A stretch of 64,000 bases of DNA, from NCBI GenBank assembly GCA_910586535.1, contig CAJUHS010000001.1:347404-411403 (forward strand). The letters run 5' to 3'. The notes under the pieces are model-generated. The model searched no databases, was not told the origin of the DNA, and saw only the letters and a program-made list of their open reading frames with translations. Both the position numbers and the translations under genes were made by a program. The stretch is from an uncultured Oscillospiraceae bacterium. GTDB taxonomy: Bacteria; Bacillota; Clostridia; Oscillospirales; Ruminococcaceae. Every line of letters begins with the position of its first letter. The first letter of the stretch is position 1. Below, piece by piece: positions 43,439-52,294 of the stretch.

Positions 43439-46005
43439 AGCGGCTTGTTGTAGGAATGACCGCCCATGTGGATTCCGGCAAGACCACGCTTTCCGAAGCT
43501 ATGCTCTATACTGCCGGCGAACTGCGCCGCCTCGGAAGGGTGGATAAGGGCGACGCTTTTCTTGACACTCACTCCATAGAACGCAGCCGCGGTATTACCG
43601 TTTTCTCCAAGCAGGCGGTAATGGGATACGGCGGCAGTATCTATACTCTTCTGGATACCCCCGGACACGCGGATTTTTCTGCGGAAACCGAGCGGGCGCT
43701 CCGCGTCCTTGACATAGCGGTGCTGGTCATAAGCGGTACTGACGGTGTTCAAAGTCATACCGAGACCCTTTGGAAGCTGCTTCGCCGCTACAATATCCCT
43801 ACTATAGTTTTTGTCAACAAAATGGATATTTCCGCCTATTCACCATCCGTTCTCATGGGAGGACTTAAAAGCCGTTTGGACAAGAACTGCGTTGATTTTT
43901 CCCCGGCAGCCTTGGGACAAGCTTCCGAAGGATTTTTTGAGGAAATAGCGCTCTCCGATGAAAATCTGATGAATACTTTCCTTGATTCGGGGCAGATACC
44001 TCAGAGAGATATCCGCTGTGCCGTAACTGAAAGAAAGCTTTTCCCATGCTTTTTCGGCTCGGCTCTTAAACTTGACGGCATTTCCGAATTTTTGGCGGGA
44101 CTTGACTACTGCACCGGAGAAAAGTCCTACGGCAGTGAATTTGGCGCAAAGGTCTACAAAATAACCGATGAGCAGGGAGTGCGGCTTACCCATATTAAAA
44201 TAACCGGCGGAAGCCTTAAACCCCGCGATACTATGGGAGATGAAAAGGTCACGCGGATAAGGATATATTCGGGTGCGAAATATCAGGCAGCCGACTTAGC
44301 CGAGGCGGGAACCTTATGCGCTGTCGAGGGACTTTCAAAAACCCGCGCAGGAGACGGTCTTGGGTTTGAAAAAGCTTCGGAAGCTCCTTTGCTTGAACCC
44401 GTAATGACATACCGTCTTTTAGTTCACGACAGTGCGGACGTTCATGACGTGCTGACAAAAATGCGTAAGCTTGAAGAGGAAGACCCTCAGCTCCATGTGG
44501 TTTGGAACGAACAGTCGGGAGACATAAATGTACAGCTCATGGGCGAGATACAGCTTGAGATACTGAAAACGGTTATTTCGGATCGTTTCGGTCTTAACGC
44601 TGAGTTTGACCGCGGAAGGATAATTTATAAGGAGACGATTTCCAATACTGTTGAGGGCGCGGGACACTACGAGCCGCTGCGCCACTATGCCGAGGTGCAT
44701 CTGCTTCTCGAACCGGCGGAACGCGGAAGCGGTCTGTCTTTTGACAGCGACTGCCGTACCGACGATCTTGACAAAAACTGGCAGCGGCTTATTCTTACTC
44801 ATTTGGAGGAAAAAAGCCATGTTGGAGTGCTGACAGGTTCGCCGATAACGGATATGAAAATTACTCTTATAGGAGGACGGTCCCATCTGAAGCACACCGA
44901 GGGAGGAGACTTCCGTCAGGCTACCTATCGGGCGGTCAGACAGGGACTGCGCTCCGCCGAAAGCATTCTGCTGGAGCCTTGGTACAGCTTTACCCTGGAG
45001 ATACCCATAGAAACGGCGGGGCGGGCTATGTCCGACCTGCAAAAAATGGGAGGAGAATTTTCTCCGCCGGAGGTATCGGAAGGCAGCGCTGAAAGCTCCG
45101 TGATAACCGGAAGCGCGCCCGCTTCGGAGATTATGGATTACCAAAATCAAGTGATAAGCTACACAAGGGGCAAAGGGAGGCTCAGCCTTGCTCTGAAAGG
45201 CTATTACCCGTGCCATAACTCGGAAAACGTAATTTCTGAGATCGGTTACGACTGTGACAGCGACATTGCCAATACTGCGGACAGCGTTTTCTGCTCCCAC
45301 GGCGCGGGGCATACCGTCAGGTGGGACGAGGCTCCCTCCCGAATGCATATCCCATGCCGCACTAACCAAAGCGGCGGGGACGTTGACAACGCCTCCGCAA
45401 TAACCTTGCGGCAGGTGTCGGATTACCGCGCAAGGCTTGCCGAGGACAAAGAGCTAATGGAAATTTTTGAACGTACCTACGGCAAAATTGACCGCGATCC
45501 GCGGCACAAGCTGTACACCGAAAAAACTTCCAAAAAGCCGCTCGGTACGGCGCATAAAGCCGCGCCGATACCGAAAGGTCCCGAATATATCCTGGTGGAC
45601 GGCTACAACATCATATTTGACTGGGACGATTTGAAAAAGCTTGCGGAGGAAAGCCTCGATCTTGCCAGAAGCACGCTGATAAACCGTTTGTGCAATTTTC
45701 AAGGCTTCAAGCGGTGCGAGCTTATAGTTGTGTTCGACGCCTACAAGGTCAGGGGAAATCACCGCGAGATCGAGAAGGTGTGCGGTATCAGTGTGGTCTA
45801 CACAAAAGAATCGGAAACGGCGGATACCTACATCGAAAAGGTCAGCCACGAACTGAGCAAGGATCACCGCGTCCGCGTTGCCACCTCAGACGGCGCGGAA
45901 CAAATAATTATTCTGGGAAACGGCGCGTTCCGCGTTTCCGCCGATGAGCTTCGCCGCGAGGTCGAGGCAGTGGAAAAAGCAATACGCGATATTATTGAAA
46001 ATTAA
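43435..46005 (+). CDS. EF-G/TetM-like translational GTPase fused to a Rae1/YacP-type NYN nuclease
   Basis: 856 residues. Residues 1-~640 are a translational GTPase of the ribosomal-protection type, with G1 AHVDSGKTT, switch region SIERSRGITV, G3 DTPGHADF, G4 NKMD, then EF-G domains II-V. A linker (~640-715) leads to a C-terminal NYN domain (~716-856) matching YacP/Rae1: ILVDGYNIIFDW, LIVVFDAYKV, YTKESETADTYIEK, RVATSDGAEQIIILGNGAFR. Rae1 of Bacillus cuts mRNA in the ribosomal A site, where EF-G-like factors also bind. The fusion should therefore deliver a nuclease to stalled ribosomes; this is inference. It is not by itself evidence of tetracycline resistance. Confidence 0.87.
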   Translation: MKRLVVGMTAHVDSGKTTLSEAMLYTAGELRRLGRVDKGDAFLDTHSIERSRGITVFSKQAVMGYGGSIYTLLDTPGHADFSAETERALRVLDIAVLVISGTDGVQSHTETLWKLLRRYNIPTIVFVNKMDISAYSPSVLMGGLKSRLDKNCVDFSPAALGQASEGFFEEIALSDENLMNTFLDSGQIPQRDIRCAVTERKLFPCFFGSALKLDGISEFLAGLDYCTGEKSYGSEFGAKVYKITDEQGVRLTHIKITGGSLKPRDTMGDEKVTRIRIYSGAKYQAADLAEAGTLCAVEGLSKTRAGDGLGFEKASEAPLLEPVMTYRLLVHDSADVHDVLTKMRKLEEEDPQLHVVWNEQSGDINVQLMGEIQLEILKTVISDRFGLNAEFDRGRIIYKETISNTVEGAGHYEPLRHYAEVHLLLEPAERGSGLSFDSDCRTDDLDKNWQRLILTHLEEKSHVGVLTGSPITDMKITLIGGRSHLKHTEGGDFRQATYRAVRQGLRSAESILLEPWYSFTLEIPIETAGRAMSDLQKMGGEFSPPEVSEGSAESSVITGSAPASEIMDYQNQVISYTRGKGRLSLALKGYYPCHNSENVISEIGYDCDSDIANTADSVFCSHGAGHTVRWDEAPSRMHIPCRTNQSGGDVDNASAITLRQVSDYRARLAEDKELMEIFERTYGKIDRDPRHKLYTEKTSKKPLGTAHKAAPIPKGPEYILVDGYNIIFDWDDLKKLAEESLDLARSTLINRLCNFQGFKRCELIVVFDAYKVRGNHREIEKVCGISVVYTKESETADTYIEKVSHELSKDHRVRVATSDGAEQIIILGNGAFRVSADELRREVEAVEKAIRDIIEN

Positions 46006-46026
46006 AAATTGAAAGGATTTGGTATC

Positions 46027-46494
46027 ATGCTTGAAGCAGGAACAAAAGCTCCAAATTTCACACTTCCCGACAAAGACGGAAATATGGTTTCTCTGTCGGA
46101 CTTTTCCGGTAAAACGGTGGTACTTTACTTTTATCCAAAGGACAGTACTCCCGGGTGCACAAGGCAAGCGCTTGGCTTCGCCGCAGAGTATGAGGCTCTG
46201 AAAGCCTCGGGAGCGGAGGTTATAGGAATAAGCAAGGACAGTCCAGCCTCTCACCAAAAATTTGCGGAAAAACAGGGTCTGCCCTTTATTTTGCTGTCCG
46301 ATGCCGAGCTTGACGCTATCAAGGCTTACGATGTTTGGCAGGAGAAAAAGATGTACGGCAAGGTGAGCATGGGCGTTGTACGTACTGCCTATATAATCGG
46401 CGGCAACGGCGTTATCGAAAAGGTCATGCCAAAGGTCAAACCCGACACAAATGCGGCTTTAGTCATTGAATACCTGAACGGACGGGGAAAGTGA
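46027..46494 (+). CDS. bcp: Bcp-type thiol peroxiredoxin
   Basis: Reduces hydroperoxides using thioredoxin. 155 residues with the thioredoxin fold (APNFTLPDKDGNMVSLSDFSGK) and the peroxidatic Cys in YPKDSTPGCTRQALGF. The second Cys that E. coli Bcp has five residues later is Leu here, so it should be a 1-Cys enzyme. ATG 46027 lies behind GAAAGGA. It follows the GTPase-nuclease gene by 21 bp, and the TrmO-GNAT gene starts 7 bp after it. Confidence 0.92.
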   Translation: MLEAGTKAPNFTLPDKDGNMVSLSDFSGKTVVLYFYPKDSTPGCTRQALGFAAEYEALKASGAEVIGISKDSPASHQKFAEKQGLPFILLSDAELDAIKAYDVWQEKKMYGKVSMGVVRTAYIIGGNGVIEKVMPKVKPDTNAALVIEYLNGRGK

Positions 46495-46501
46495 CGGCGC
46501 A

Positions 46502-47662
46502 ATGAAAATTATTGCAAGGGTCCGCAGTCCGTTTAAAGAAAAGTTCGGCATACCGCGCCAAAGCGGTCTTGCCGAACTTCCTGCGGAGATTATCTTCGAG
46601 CCGGAATACCGAGTCCGCGAGGCTTTCCGCGGGCTGGAAGGTTACTCCCACCTATGGCTGATATGGGAATTTTCCGAAGCCATGCGGAAGGAGTGGTCTC
46701 CCACGGTTCGCCCGCCGCGGCTTGGAGGGAACGTCCGTATGGGCGTTTTTGCCACGCGCTCTCCTTTCCGTCCAAATCCTATAGGACTTTCCTCGGTGCG
46801 GCTGAAGCGGATAGACTATGACCGCCCCGACGGTCCGGCGCTTATTGTCAGCGGCGCGGACATTCTTGACGGTACTCCCGTATACGACGTAAAACCCTAC
46901 CTTGCCTATACCGATTCCCACCCCGACGCTGACGGCGGCTTCGCTTTGCAGCAAAGGGATGGTACGCTGAAAGTGATTTTTCCGGAACCGCTGCTTGAAA
47001 AAGTTCCCGAACGGCTTCGCGCGGGACTTTCTGAGGTGCTGGCTCAGGATCCCCGCCCCCAGTACCAGCATTCTCCGGAAAGGGTCTATATGATGAGTTT
47101 TGCGGACTTTGACGTACACTTTTCGGTGGAATGCGGGGTGCTTGAAGTCAGGGACATTTTATTTTCCCAAAAAGGGACAGCTGCAGTAACCGAAAAAAAC
47201 CTGATTACTATAACGGACGGAGCGCCCTATCTTGACCAAATAAAAACGCTTATAGCCAAGTATGTCCAAAGCCTTGACCGCGATTTGTCCTTCCAAGGAC
47301 TAAACGAGGAGCTTGCCGACCTGAGCGCAAAATATCTTCCCCCACACGGCAGAATATTAGCCGCAGTAACAGGGGGCGGCAATGTTATCGGCTGTGTGAC
47401 GTACCGTAAGCATAGTTCCGAACGGTGCGAAATGAAGCGGCTTTACGTAAAGCCCGAATACCGCCGCTGTCATGCGGGAGGCAGGCTTATTGAGGAAATA
47501 ATCAAATCGGCACGCGCAGACGGATTTTCTGAAATGGTTCTGGACACGATAACGCCCCTTGAAAACGCGGCGAGGCTGTACAAAAAGTACGGCTTTAAGG
47601 AGACAGAGCCGTATTACGACAATCCAATGGAGGACGTCATTTATATGAAGCTGAAGCTTTAA
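46502..47662 (+). CDS. TrmO tRNA methyltransferase fused to a GNAT acetyltransferase
   Basis: 386 residues. The N-terminal ~230 are TrmO (N6-methylation of t6A37 in tRNA): GYSHLWLIWEF, FATRSPFRPNPIGLSSVRL, DGTPVYDVKPYL, plus the C-terminal extension (VYMMSFADFDVHF...). Residues ~235-386 are a GNAT N-acetyltransferase with the acetyl-CoA loop KPEYRRCHAGGRLIEEI and the closing NAARLYKKYGF. The combination may modify translation components twice or may be a convenience fusion; the acetyl acceptor is unknown. Confidence 0.87.
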   Translation: MKIIARVRSPFKEKFGIPRQSGLAELPAEIIFEPEYRVREAFRGLEGYSHLWLIWEFSEAMRKEWSPTVRPPRLGGNVRMGVFATRSPFRPNPIGLSSVRLKRIDYDRPDGPALIVSGADILDGTPVYDVKPYLAYTDSHPDADGGFALQQRDGTLKVIFPEPLLEKVPERLRAGLSEVLAQDPRPQYQHSPERVYMMSFADFDVHFSVECGVLEVRDILFSQKGTAAVTEKNLITITDGAPYLDQIKTLIAKYVQSLDRDLSFQGLNEELADLSAKYLPPHGRILAAVTGGGNVIGCVTYRKHSSERCEMKRLYVKPEYRRCHAGGRLIEEIIKSARADGFSEMVLDTITPLENAARLYKKYGFKETEPYYDNPMEDVIYMKLKL

Positions 47663-47731
47663 AAATTCATGGCGCGTATATTTTGCTTTTTTACGCAGAC
47701 ACTATTTAAAAACAGGAAAGGACTGTTTAAA

Positions 47732-48355
47732 ATGTCTGTGGATTTTTATGAAAGCAAGACCCGTGTGAACCTGATGCGCGCCTTTGCGGGAGAAAGTCAG
47801 GCGAGGAACCGTTACACCTTTGCCGCCGAAAAGGCTAAGAAAATGGGGTGCTGGTTCATTTATAACGTTTTCACCCTTACGGCAAACCAGGAAAAAGCCC
47901 ATGCGGAAATTTTCTACAATCACCTCAAACCCGAAAACGGTGAAACGATTGTTATTGACAACGGCGGCTATCCTGTGGATAATTACGACACTATTGAGGA
48001 ACTGCTCCGCGCTGCCCAGCACAACGAGTACGACGAATACGAGACCGCTTACCCTGAATTTGCAAGGATCGCAAAAGAAGAGGGCTTTCATGACATAGCC
48101 TTTTCCTTTGAAAAAATTGCGGAGATCGAAAAAACTCACGGAGACCGCTTCGGCTGCTTCGCCGATCTTATAGAAAACAGCAAAATGTTTACGGGAGACG
48201 AAAATACCGAATGGATATGCCTCAACTGCGGACATATCCAGAAAGGCAAAAATGCGCCTAAACAGTGTCCCGTCTGCAAGCACGATCAGGGATATTTCGT
48301 TCCCTACAAGTACTACAAATTCGTTGCCGAAAAATACGCTGTTTCGGGAATGTGA
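47732..48355 (+). CDS. Rubrerythrin
   Basis: Non-heme di-iron peroxidase that detoxifies hydrogen peroxide in anaerobes. 207 residues: a ferritin-like four-helix domain with Glu/His iron ligands (AFAGESQARNRYTFAAEKAKK, ANQEKAHAEIF, IEKTHGDRF) and a C-terminal rubredoxin domain (CLNCGHIQKG...CPVCKHDQGYF). An in-frame ATG upstream (47669) is rejected in favour of ATG 47732 behind GAAAGGAC. With Bcp two genes upstream it forms an oxidative-stress neighbourhood. Confidence 0.96.
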   Translation: MSVDFYESKTRVNLMRAFAGESQARNRYTFAAEKAKKMGCWFIYNVFTLTANQEKAHAEIFYNHLKPENGETIVIDNGGYPVDNYDTIEELLRAAQHNEYDEYETAYPEFARIAKEEGFHDIAFSFEKIAEIEKTHGDRFGCFADLIENSKMFTGDENTEWICLNCGHIQKGKNAPKQCPVCKHDQGYFVPYKYYKFVAEKYAVSGM

Positions 48356-48372
48356 TACAGATACAGAACAAA

Positions 48373-48412
48373 TAAAAAAACGTCCTCACAAGCGGGGACG
48401 TTTTTTATTTGT
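48373..48412. terminator. Bidirectional terminator (rubrerythrin / aminotransferase)
   Basis: AACGTCC pairs with GGGACGTT, flanked by an A-run on the left and TTTTTT on the right. Confidence 0.8.
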
Positions 48413-48416
48413 AAGA

Positions 48417-49694
48417 CTATTTTGAAAGGTTTTCAGCAGAGGCAAGCTTAACGCTTACACAGAATATTTTCATTGCCGCTTCAAGTTCGGCAAGAGGAGG
48501 ATATGTGGGCGCGATCCTGATGTTTCTGTCATGAGGATCTTTTCCGTATGGGAAAGTCGCTCCCGCCGACGTAAGTACTACCCCTGCCTCGGCGCAGAGC
48601 TGTACGACTCTTTTTGCGCAGCCCTCCAAAGTGTTTACCGAAATGAAATATCCGCCGTTTGGCTTATTCCATTCCAAAATTCCCAGCTCGCCGACCTCGG
48701 AATCAAGCATATCAAGCACAAGGTTAAACTTGGGCGCGATTATAGCACGGTGCTTAGCCATATGCTCCATTATACCGTCCACGCTTTTGAAGTACTTAAC
48801 GTGGCGGAGCTGATTTATCTTATCATAACTTATGCACTGGATACCCATGAGTTTGGTTATCTGATTCATGTTGTTTACCGAGCCTGCCATGATAGCAACG
48901 CCTGCTCCGGAAAACGATATCTTGGAGGTGGAAGCGAATATCAGCACCATGTCCTCTTTGCCCGTTTTTTTGCACTCGTCAAAGATATTAAGTATCTTAT
49001 CGGGCGTATCGGTCAGGTGGTGTACGCAATAGGCGTTGTCCCAGAAAATGCGGAAATCGGAAGCTTTGGGTGAAAGGTTCGCAAAGCGCTTTACCGTCTC
49101 ATCGGAGTATGCGATACCGTCGGGGTTTGAGTAAAGTGGTACGCACCAGATACCCTTGACAGTTTCGTCCTCGGATACAAGCTTTTCTATCATATCCATG
49201 TCGGGTCCGTCCGAGTGCATGGGAATATTTATCATCTCAATGCCGAAGCTTTCGCAGATTGCGAAGTGTCTGTCATATCCGGGAACGGGACAGAGAAACT
49301 TTACCTTATCATATTTTCCCCATGGCTTTTCGCTTCCGTAAAGACCGTGAGTCATTGCGCGGGAAACGGTGTCAAACATCATGGCAAGACTGGAGTTTCC
49401 GCCGATTATCAGTTCCTCCTCCTTTACGCCGAGCAGGTCTCCGAAAAGAACCTTTGCGTCGTGGATACCTGTCAGGCAGCCGTAGTTGCGGCAGTCTATA
49501 CCGTCCGAGGTGAGCATACTTGCGGCGTTTGTGAAAACGTCGAACATTGGCATTGCCAGATCGAGCTGTTCGGTGCTTGGCTTACCTCGCGACATATCCA
49601 GCTTCATTCCCTTTGCCTTGTAGCCCTCGTATTCCTTTTCGCATTCGCTTCTGAACGCAGAAAGCTCTTCCTTGTTCATTTCTGTAAGCAGCAT
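48417..49694 (-). CDS. PLP-dependent aminotransferase, atypical aspartate type
   Basis: 425 residues of the class I fold, but of the divergent Asp_aminotransf group (PF12897-like), with DMSRGKPSTEQLDLAMPMF near the start, the PVPGYDRHF segment, the DNAYCVHHL Asp/Tyr region, and the PLP-binding Lys in FASTSKISFSGAG. Probably transaminates aspartate or a related amino acid with 2-oxoglutarate. Starts at ATG 49694 behind AAGGGAAG. Monocistronic. Confidence 0.87.
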   Translation of the reverse strand: MLLTEMNKEELSAFRSECEKEYEGYKAKGMKLDMSRGKPSTEQLDLAMPMFDVFTNAASMLTSDGIDCRNYGCLTGIHDAKVLFGDLLGVKEEELIIGGNSSLAMMFDTVSRAMTHGLYGSEKPWGKYDKVKFLCPVPGYDRHFAICESFGIEMINIPMHSDGPDMDMIEKLVSEDETVKGIWCVPLYSNPDGIAYSDETVKRFANLSPKASDFRIFWDNAYCVHHLTDTPDKILNIFDECKKTGKEDMVLIFASTSKISFSGAGVAIMAGSVNNMNQITKLMGIQCISYDKINQLRHVKYFKSVDGIMEHMAKHRAIIAPKFNLVLDMLDSEVGELGILEWNKPNGGYFISVNTLEGCAKRVVQLCAEAGVVLTSAGATFPYGKDPHDRNIRIAPTYPPLAELEAAMKIFCVSVKLASAENLSK

Positions 49695-49779
49695 ATAGAT
49701 CTTCCCTTCAATAAAGAAAATTTTTCTTTAAATATTACGAATAGTATAATTAAGACAGCGTTTTGTTATCTAAGGTGCC

Positions 49780-49820
49780 GCGCACAAAATACAATTGTTT
49801 TTGGGCGGCGCACAAAATCT
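49780..49820. repeat. Pair of GCGCACAAAAT direct repeats
   Basis: GCGCACAAAAT at 49780-49790 and GCGCACAAAATCT at 49808-49820, separated by ACAATTGT-type sequence. The same octamer GCGCACAA occurs three times beside the tRNA-Thr attachment site at 62064-62101. The rest of 49740-50067 is non-coding with a small hairpin near 50028. Confidence 0.65.
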
Positions 49821-50067
49821 CTTGCAGTCCAAATTATATGATACTACATTTTTTTAGTATTTGCAAGCCTTTTTTATATTTCCTGCAAATAATCGCCTCT
49901 TTACACATATTTCGAGAACAGTCTGAAGCATTTTAGTGTTAATATTGCACAGTAGTCAGGCTTTCACAAGATTTCGGCGCTTATTTCATGAGCATAACAG
50001 CTTAGAATACCTATGTATATTCTGCAAAAAAACGCAGAAAATATTCTCGTGAAAGGAAGTAGAACAA

Positions 50068-50241
50068 ATGAGAAAATATGAAAACCTTGACAGTTTGCTG
50101 CGCGGCAGCGAAACGGCAAAAATATTTTTTGCCTCCCTGCCCGACTATGTTCAGGGAGCTGTCATGAAAAGCAGCAGCAGTATCCGTACCGAAGACGAGC
50201 TTCACAGTACTGCTGAAAAGGCCATGCACGAATTCCAATAA
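50068..50241 (+). CDS. Small conserved-type protein of unknown function
   Basis: 57 residues (MRKYENLDSLLRGSETAKIF, then FASLPDYVQGAVMKSSSSIR and a helical end). The pattern LPDYVQ...I..EDEL resembles small proteins common in gut Clostridia, whose function is unknown. ATG 50068 follows GAAAGGAAG and the gene ends in its own terminator, which supports it being real. Acts probably in the cytoplasm; no signal or membrane segment. Confidence 0.75.
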   Translation: MRKYENLDSLLRGSETAKIFFASLPDYVQGAVMKSSSSIRTEDELHSTAEKAMHEFQ

Positions 50242-50256
50242 AACCGTATACGAAAA

Positions 50257-50295
50257 AATCCTCCATGGCTTAGCATGGAGGATTTCTTTTAATTT
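50257..50295. terminator. Terminator after the small protein gene
   Basis: AATCCTCCATG and CATGGAGGATT form a perfect 11 bp stem, followed by TCTTTTAATTTT. It also faces the 3' end of the hydrogenase-like gene. Confidence 0.85.
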
Positions 50296-52223
50296 TAATA
50301 CATCGGTTCCGCATCAAATTCCATATCGGGTACAATATCGTCCACATTATAGTTGCTGCTTTCCGTAAGACCCGAAGCGATTTCGCTGAGATTCTGGATA
50401 ATTTCCGTTACCTCGTTTACGCTGGTATTTATAAGGCGCGAACTCTGGTTCAGCGCGTCAACTGCGTTTTCTGTGTTCATAACATTTTCCTGCGTAGCGG
50501 AGACTTCATTCATGATAGCCGTGGAAGCGTTTTTGATTCCGTCAATATTGGAAATGATCTCATTGGTATGTTCCTCTGCCTCTTTGAGGGTCTCGGCGGA
50601 TTTTATCGCAAGATTTCTTACCTCGCTTGCTACCACCGCAAAGCCTCTTCCGTTCTGACCGGCTCTTGCCGCCTCAATTGAAGCGTTTATCGCAAGGATA
50701 TTGGTCTGGTCGGAAATAGATTTGATCTGCGCCAGTATCTTGTTGTACTCCTCTATGCTTACGCCGATCTTGGAAATTGAGCCAACAATTCCGTCAGCCA
50801 TGGAATGGATACCCGTCATGTCGTTATTCAGGTTATTCATATCATTTATGATACTTTCATTCTTAGCCGTATTATCGGAAGTATGCGCAGAAATGGGCAG
50901 TACCTTTTCACCCAATGACATGAGCATATCGTTGATTTGAGCAACCGCGTTCTGAAGTTCCAGGTGTTCCCTTTCGACTCTCTCGTGCATTGCTTTGAGC
51001 TGTGCTCTTTCGTAATTAACGCAGTTAGACGGAGTATTGTTTCCTGCAAAAATGGTCATTGCCATATTCTTGCAGCTCTTGAAGCCGCAGGCGTGGCAGT
51101 CGATATGTCTGTCCACCTCCGTAATCTTGCCCATGCTTCTGTACACTTCGTCAAGTTCAAGCTCTGTCGGAAGCTGCGTCTGACATCTGTCCACATATTC
51201 CCTGAGGAAGTCCTCAAGCTTAAGATCCTTGAATATTTTCTTGTGGAATCTGTCCGCCTTGTTTCTGCTTGTAGACCAGTTTCTGGCGTTTTTCATAATA
51301 TCATATGCCGTAAACTCATTAAAATCAGATCTTGCACCTGCTCCGGAGTTACAGCCAAATTCGCAGGAAAGCACATCGTACACCGCAGGCAGAGAAGATT
51401 TGCTGGCGTCAAGGTAGAAATCAAAATCCTCGTATACCTTGTTTACGCCTTCCGAAGTGGTAACGGGCAGCTCCGGAGCATAAACGTGGAGACATTCCTT
51501 AAGTCCTCCGGGGATCGGGTAGAATGCTCCGTCAAAACCTCTTACAGCCGACCATTCAAATTCGCTTCGGCCTATAGGAAGAACAACGCCGGATTTTTTC
51601 ATGTATTCGTTAAGACGCTTGAATGTTACATTGTAGCCGATAACGCCCGTGTTTCTGAACTCCTCGCCCTTTGCGATGCAGGGAGTGAGTCCCACAAGGA
51701 TATCGTCGCTTTTCAGGTATTTTCTTATGTAAACGGCAGTACACATAAGCGGCGACTGAACCGGAGACATATGCGGAAGCATTTCGGGCTTGTGCTTTTC
51801 CGCATAGTTAACAATAGCCGCACAAGGCTGGGAGATGACCTTTGCTTCCGGGTGAAGCTTAAAATATTCAATATGCATATAGGTACATATATCCGCGCCG
51901 AAAGAGCCGTCGTATATCTCATGGGCGCCGTTGTCCTTCAGCCATTTGAGCACGTGTCTCCATTTGCCGTCCATAGCTGTTTTTATGGCGGGAGCGACAA
52001 TAAACGAAACCTTTTGGGTTTTCATAAGCTCCATAACGGTTTCAAGATCGTCATCGTAGTATCTTGCGCCGTGCTGGCAGTTCTTAACGCATTCGCCGCA
52101 CTGGATACACTCGTCGGGATTGATATGAACCACGCTTCCGTCATATCTGTTTGCGTTCGGAACTGGACATACTCTTATGCAGGCGTTGCAGCCTATACAT
52201 TTGTCTTCAATAACGTGTACCAT
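50295..52223 (-). CDS. [FeFe]-hydrogenase-like sensor fused to a chemoreceptor signalling domain
   Basis: 642 residues, no membrane helix. Order: two 4Fe-4S ferredoxin motifs (C9-C12-C15-C19; C39-C42-C45-C49), an H-cluster domain with its four cluster Cys at 134 (SQPC), 182 (TPCIAK), 287 and 291 (SCEFGCNSG), a further 4Fe-4S motif (C377, C380, C385, C402), and an MCP signalling hairpin (~450-640; SDQTNILAINASIEAARAG, GRGFAVVASEVRNLA). The Cys of TSCCP used for proton transfer in hydrogenases is absent, as in sensory types. Likely a cytoplasmic receptor feeding hydrogen or redox state to chemotaxis or a related pathway. Confidence 0.87.
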   Translation of the reverse strand: MVHVIEDKCIGCNACIRVCPVPNANRYDGSVVHINPDECIQCGECVKNCQHGARYYDDDLETVMELMKTQKVSFIVAPAIKTAMDGKWRHVLKWLKDNGAHEIYDGSFGADICTYMHIEYFKLHPEAKVISQPCAAIVNYAEKHKPEMLPHMSPVQSPLMCTAVYIRKYLKSDDILVGLTPCIAKGEEFRNTGVIGYNVTFKRLNEYMKKSGVVLPIGRSEFEWSAVRGFDGAFYPIPGGLKECLHVYAPELPVTTSEGVNKVYEDFDFYLDASKSSLPAVYDVLSCEFGCNSGAGARSDFNEFTAYDIMKNARNWSTSRNKADRFHKKIFKDLKLEDFLREYVDRCQTQLPTELELDEVYRSMGKITEVDRHIDCHACGFKSCKNMAMTIFAGNNTPSNCVNYERAQLKAMHERVEREHLELQNAVAQINDMLMSLGEKVLPISAHTSDNTAKNESIINDMNNLNNDMTGIHSMADGIVGSISKIGVSIEEYNKILAQIKSISDQTNILAINASIEAARAGQNGRGFAVVASEVRNLAIKSAETLKEAEEHTNEIISNIDGIKNASTAIMNEVSATQENVMNTENAVDALNQSSRLINTSVNEVTEIIQNLSEIASGLTESSNYNVDDIVPDMEFDAEPMY

Positions 52224-52256
52224 ATTGAAAATCCTTTCCGATTAATATTAAAAAAT

Positions 52257-52285
52257 ATTATACCATATTTGAAAAAAGCTGTCAA
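52257..52285 (-). promoter_or_regulatory. Sigma-A promoter of the hydrogenase-chemoreceptor gene
   Basis: On the minus strand TTGACA (52285-52280) and TATAAT (52262-52257) are 17 bp apart, both perfect. It overlaps the short gap after the GH74 gene. Confidence 0.8.
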
Positions 52286-52294
52286 CCGGTTTTG

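Noticed and set aside
44419..45369. 316-codon minus-strand frame inside the GTPase-nuclease gene
   Set aside because: Antisense shadow with no start signal or domain.
43435..46005. Calling this gene a tetracycline-resistance determinant
   Set aside because: The GTPase part is only TetM/EF-G-like, and the NYN fusion points to another job; sequence alone cannot show drug resistance.
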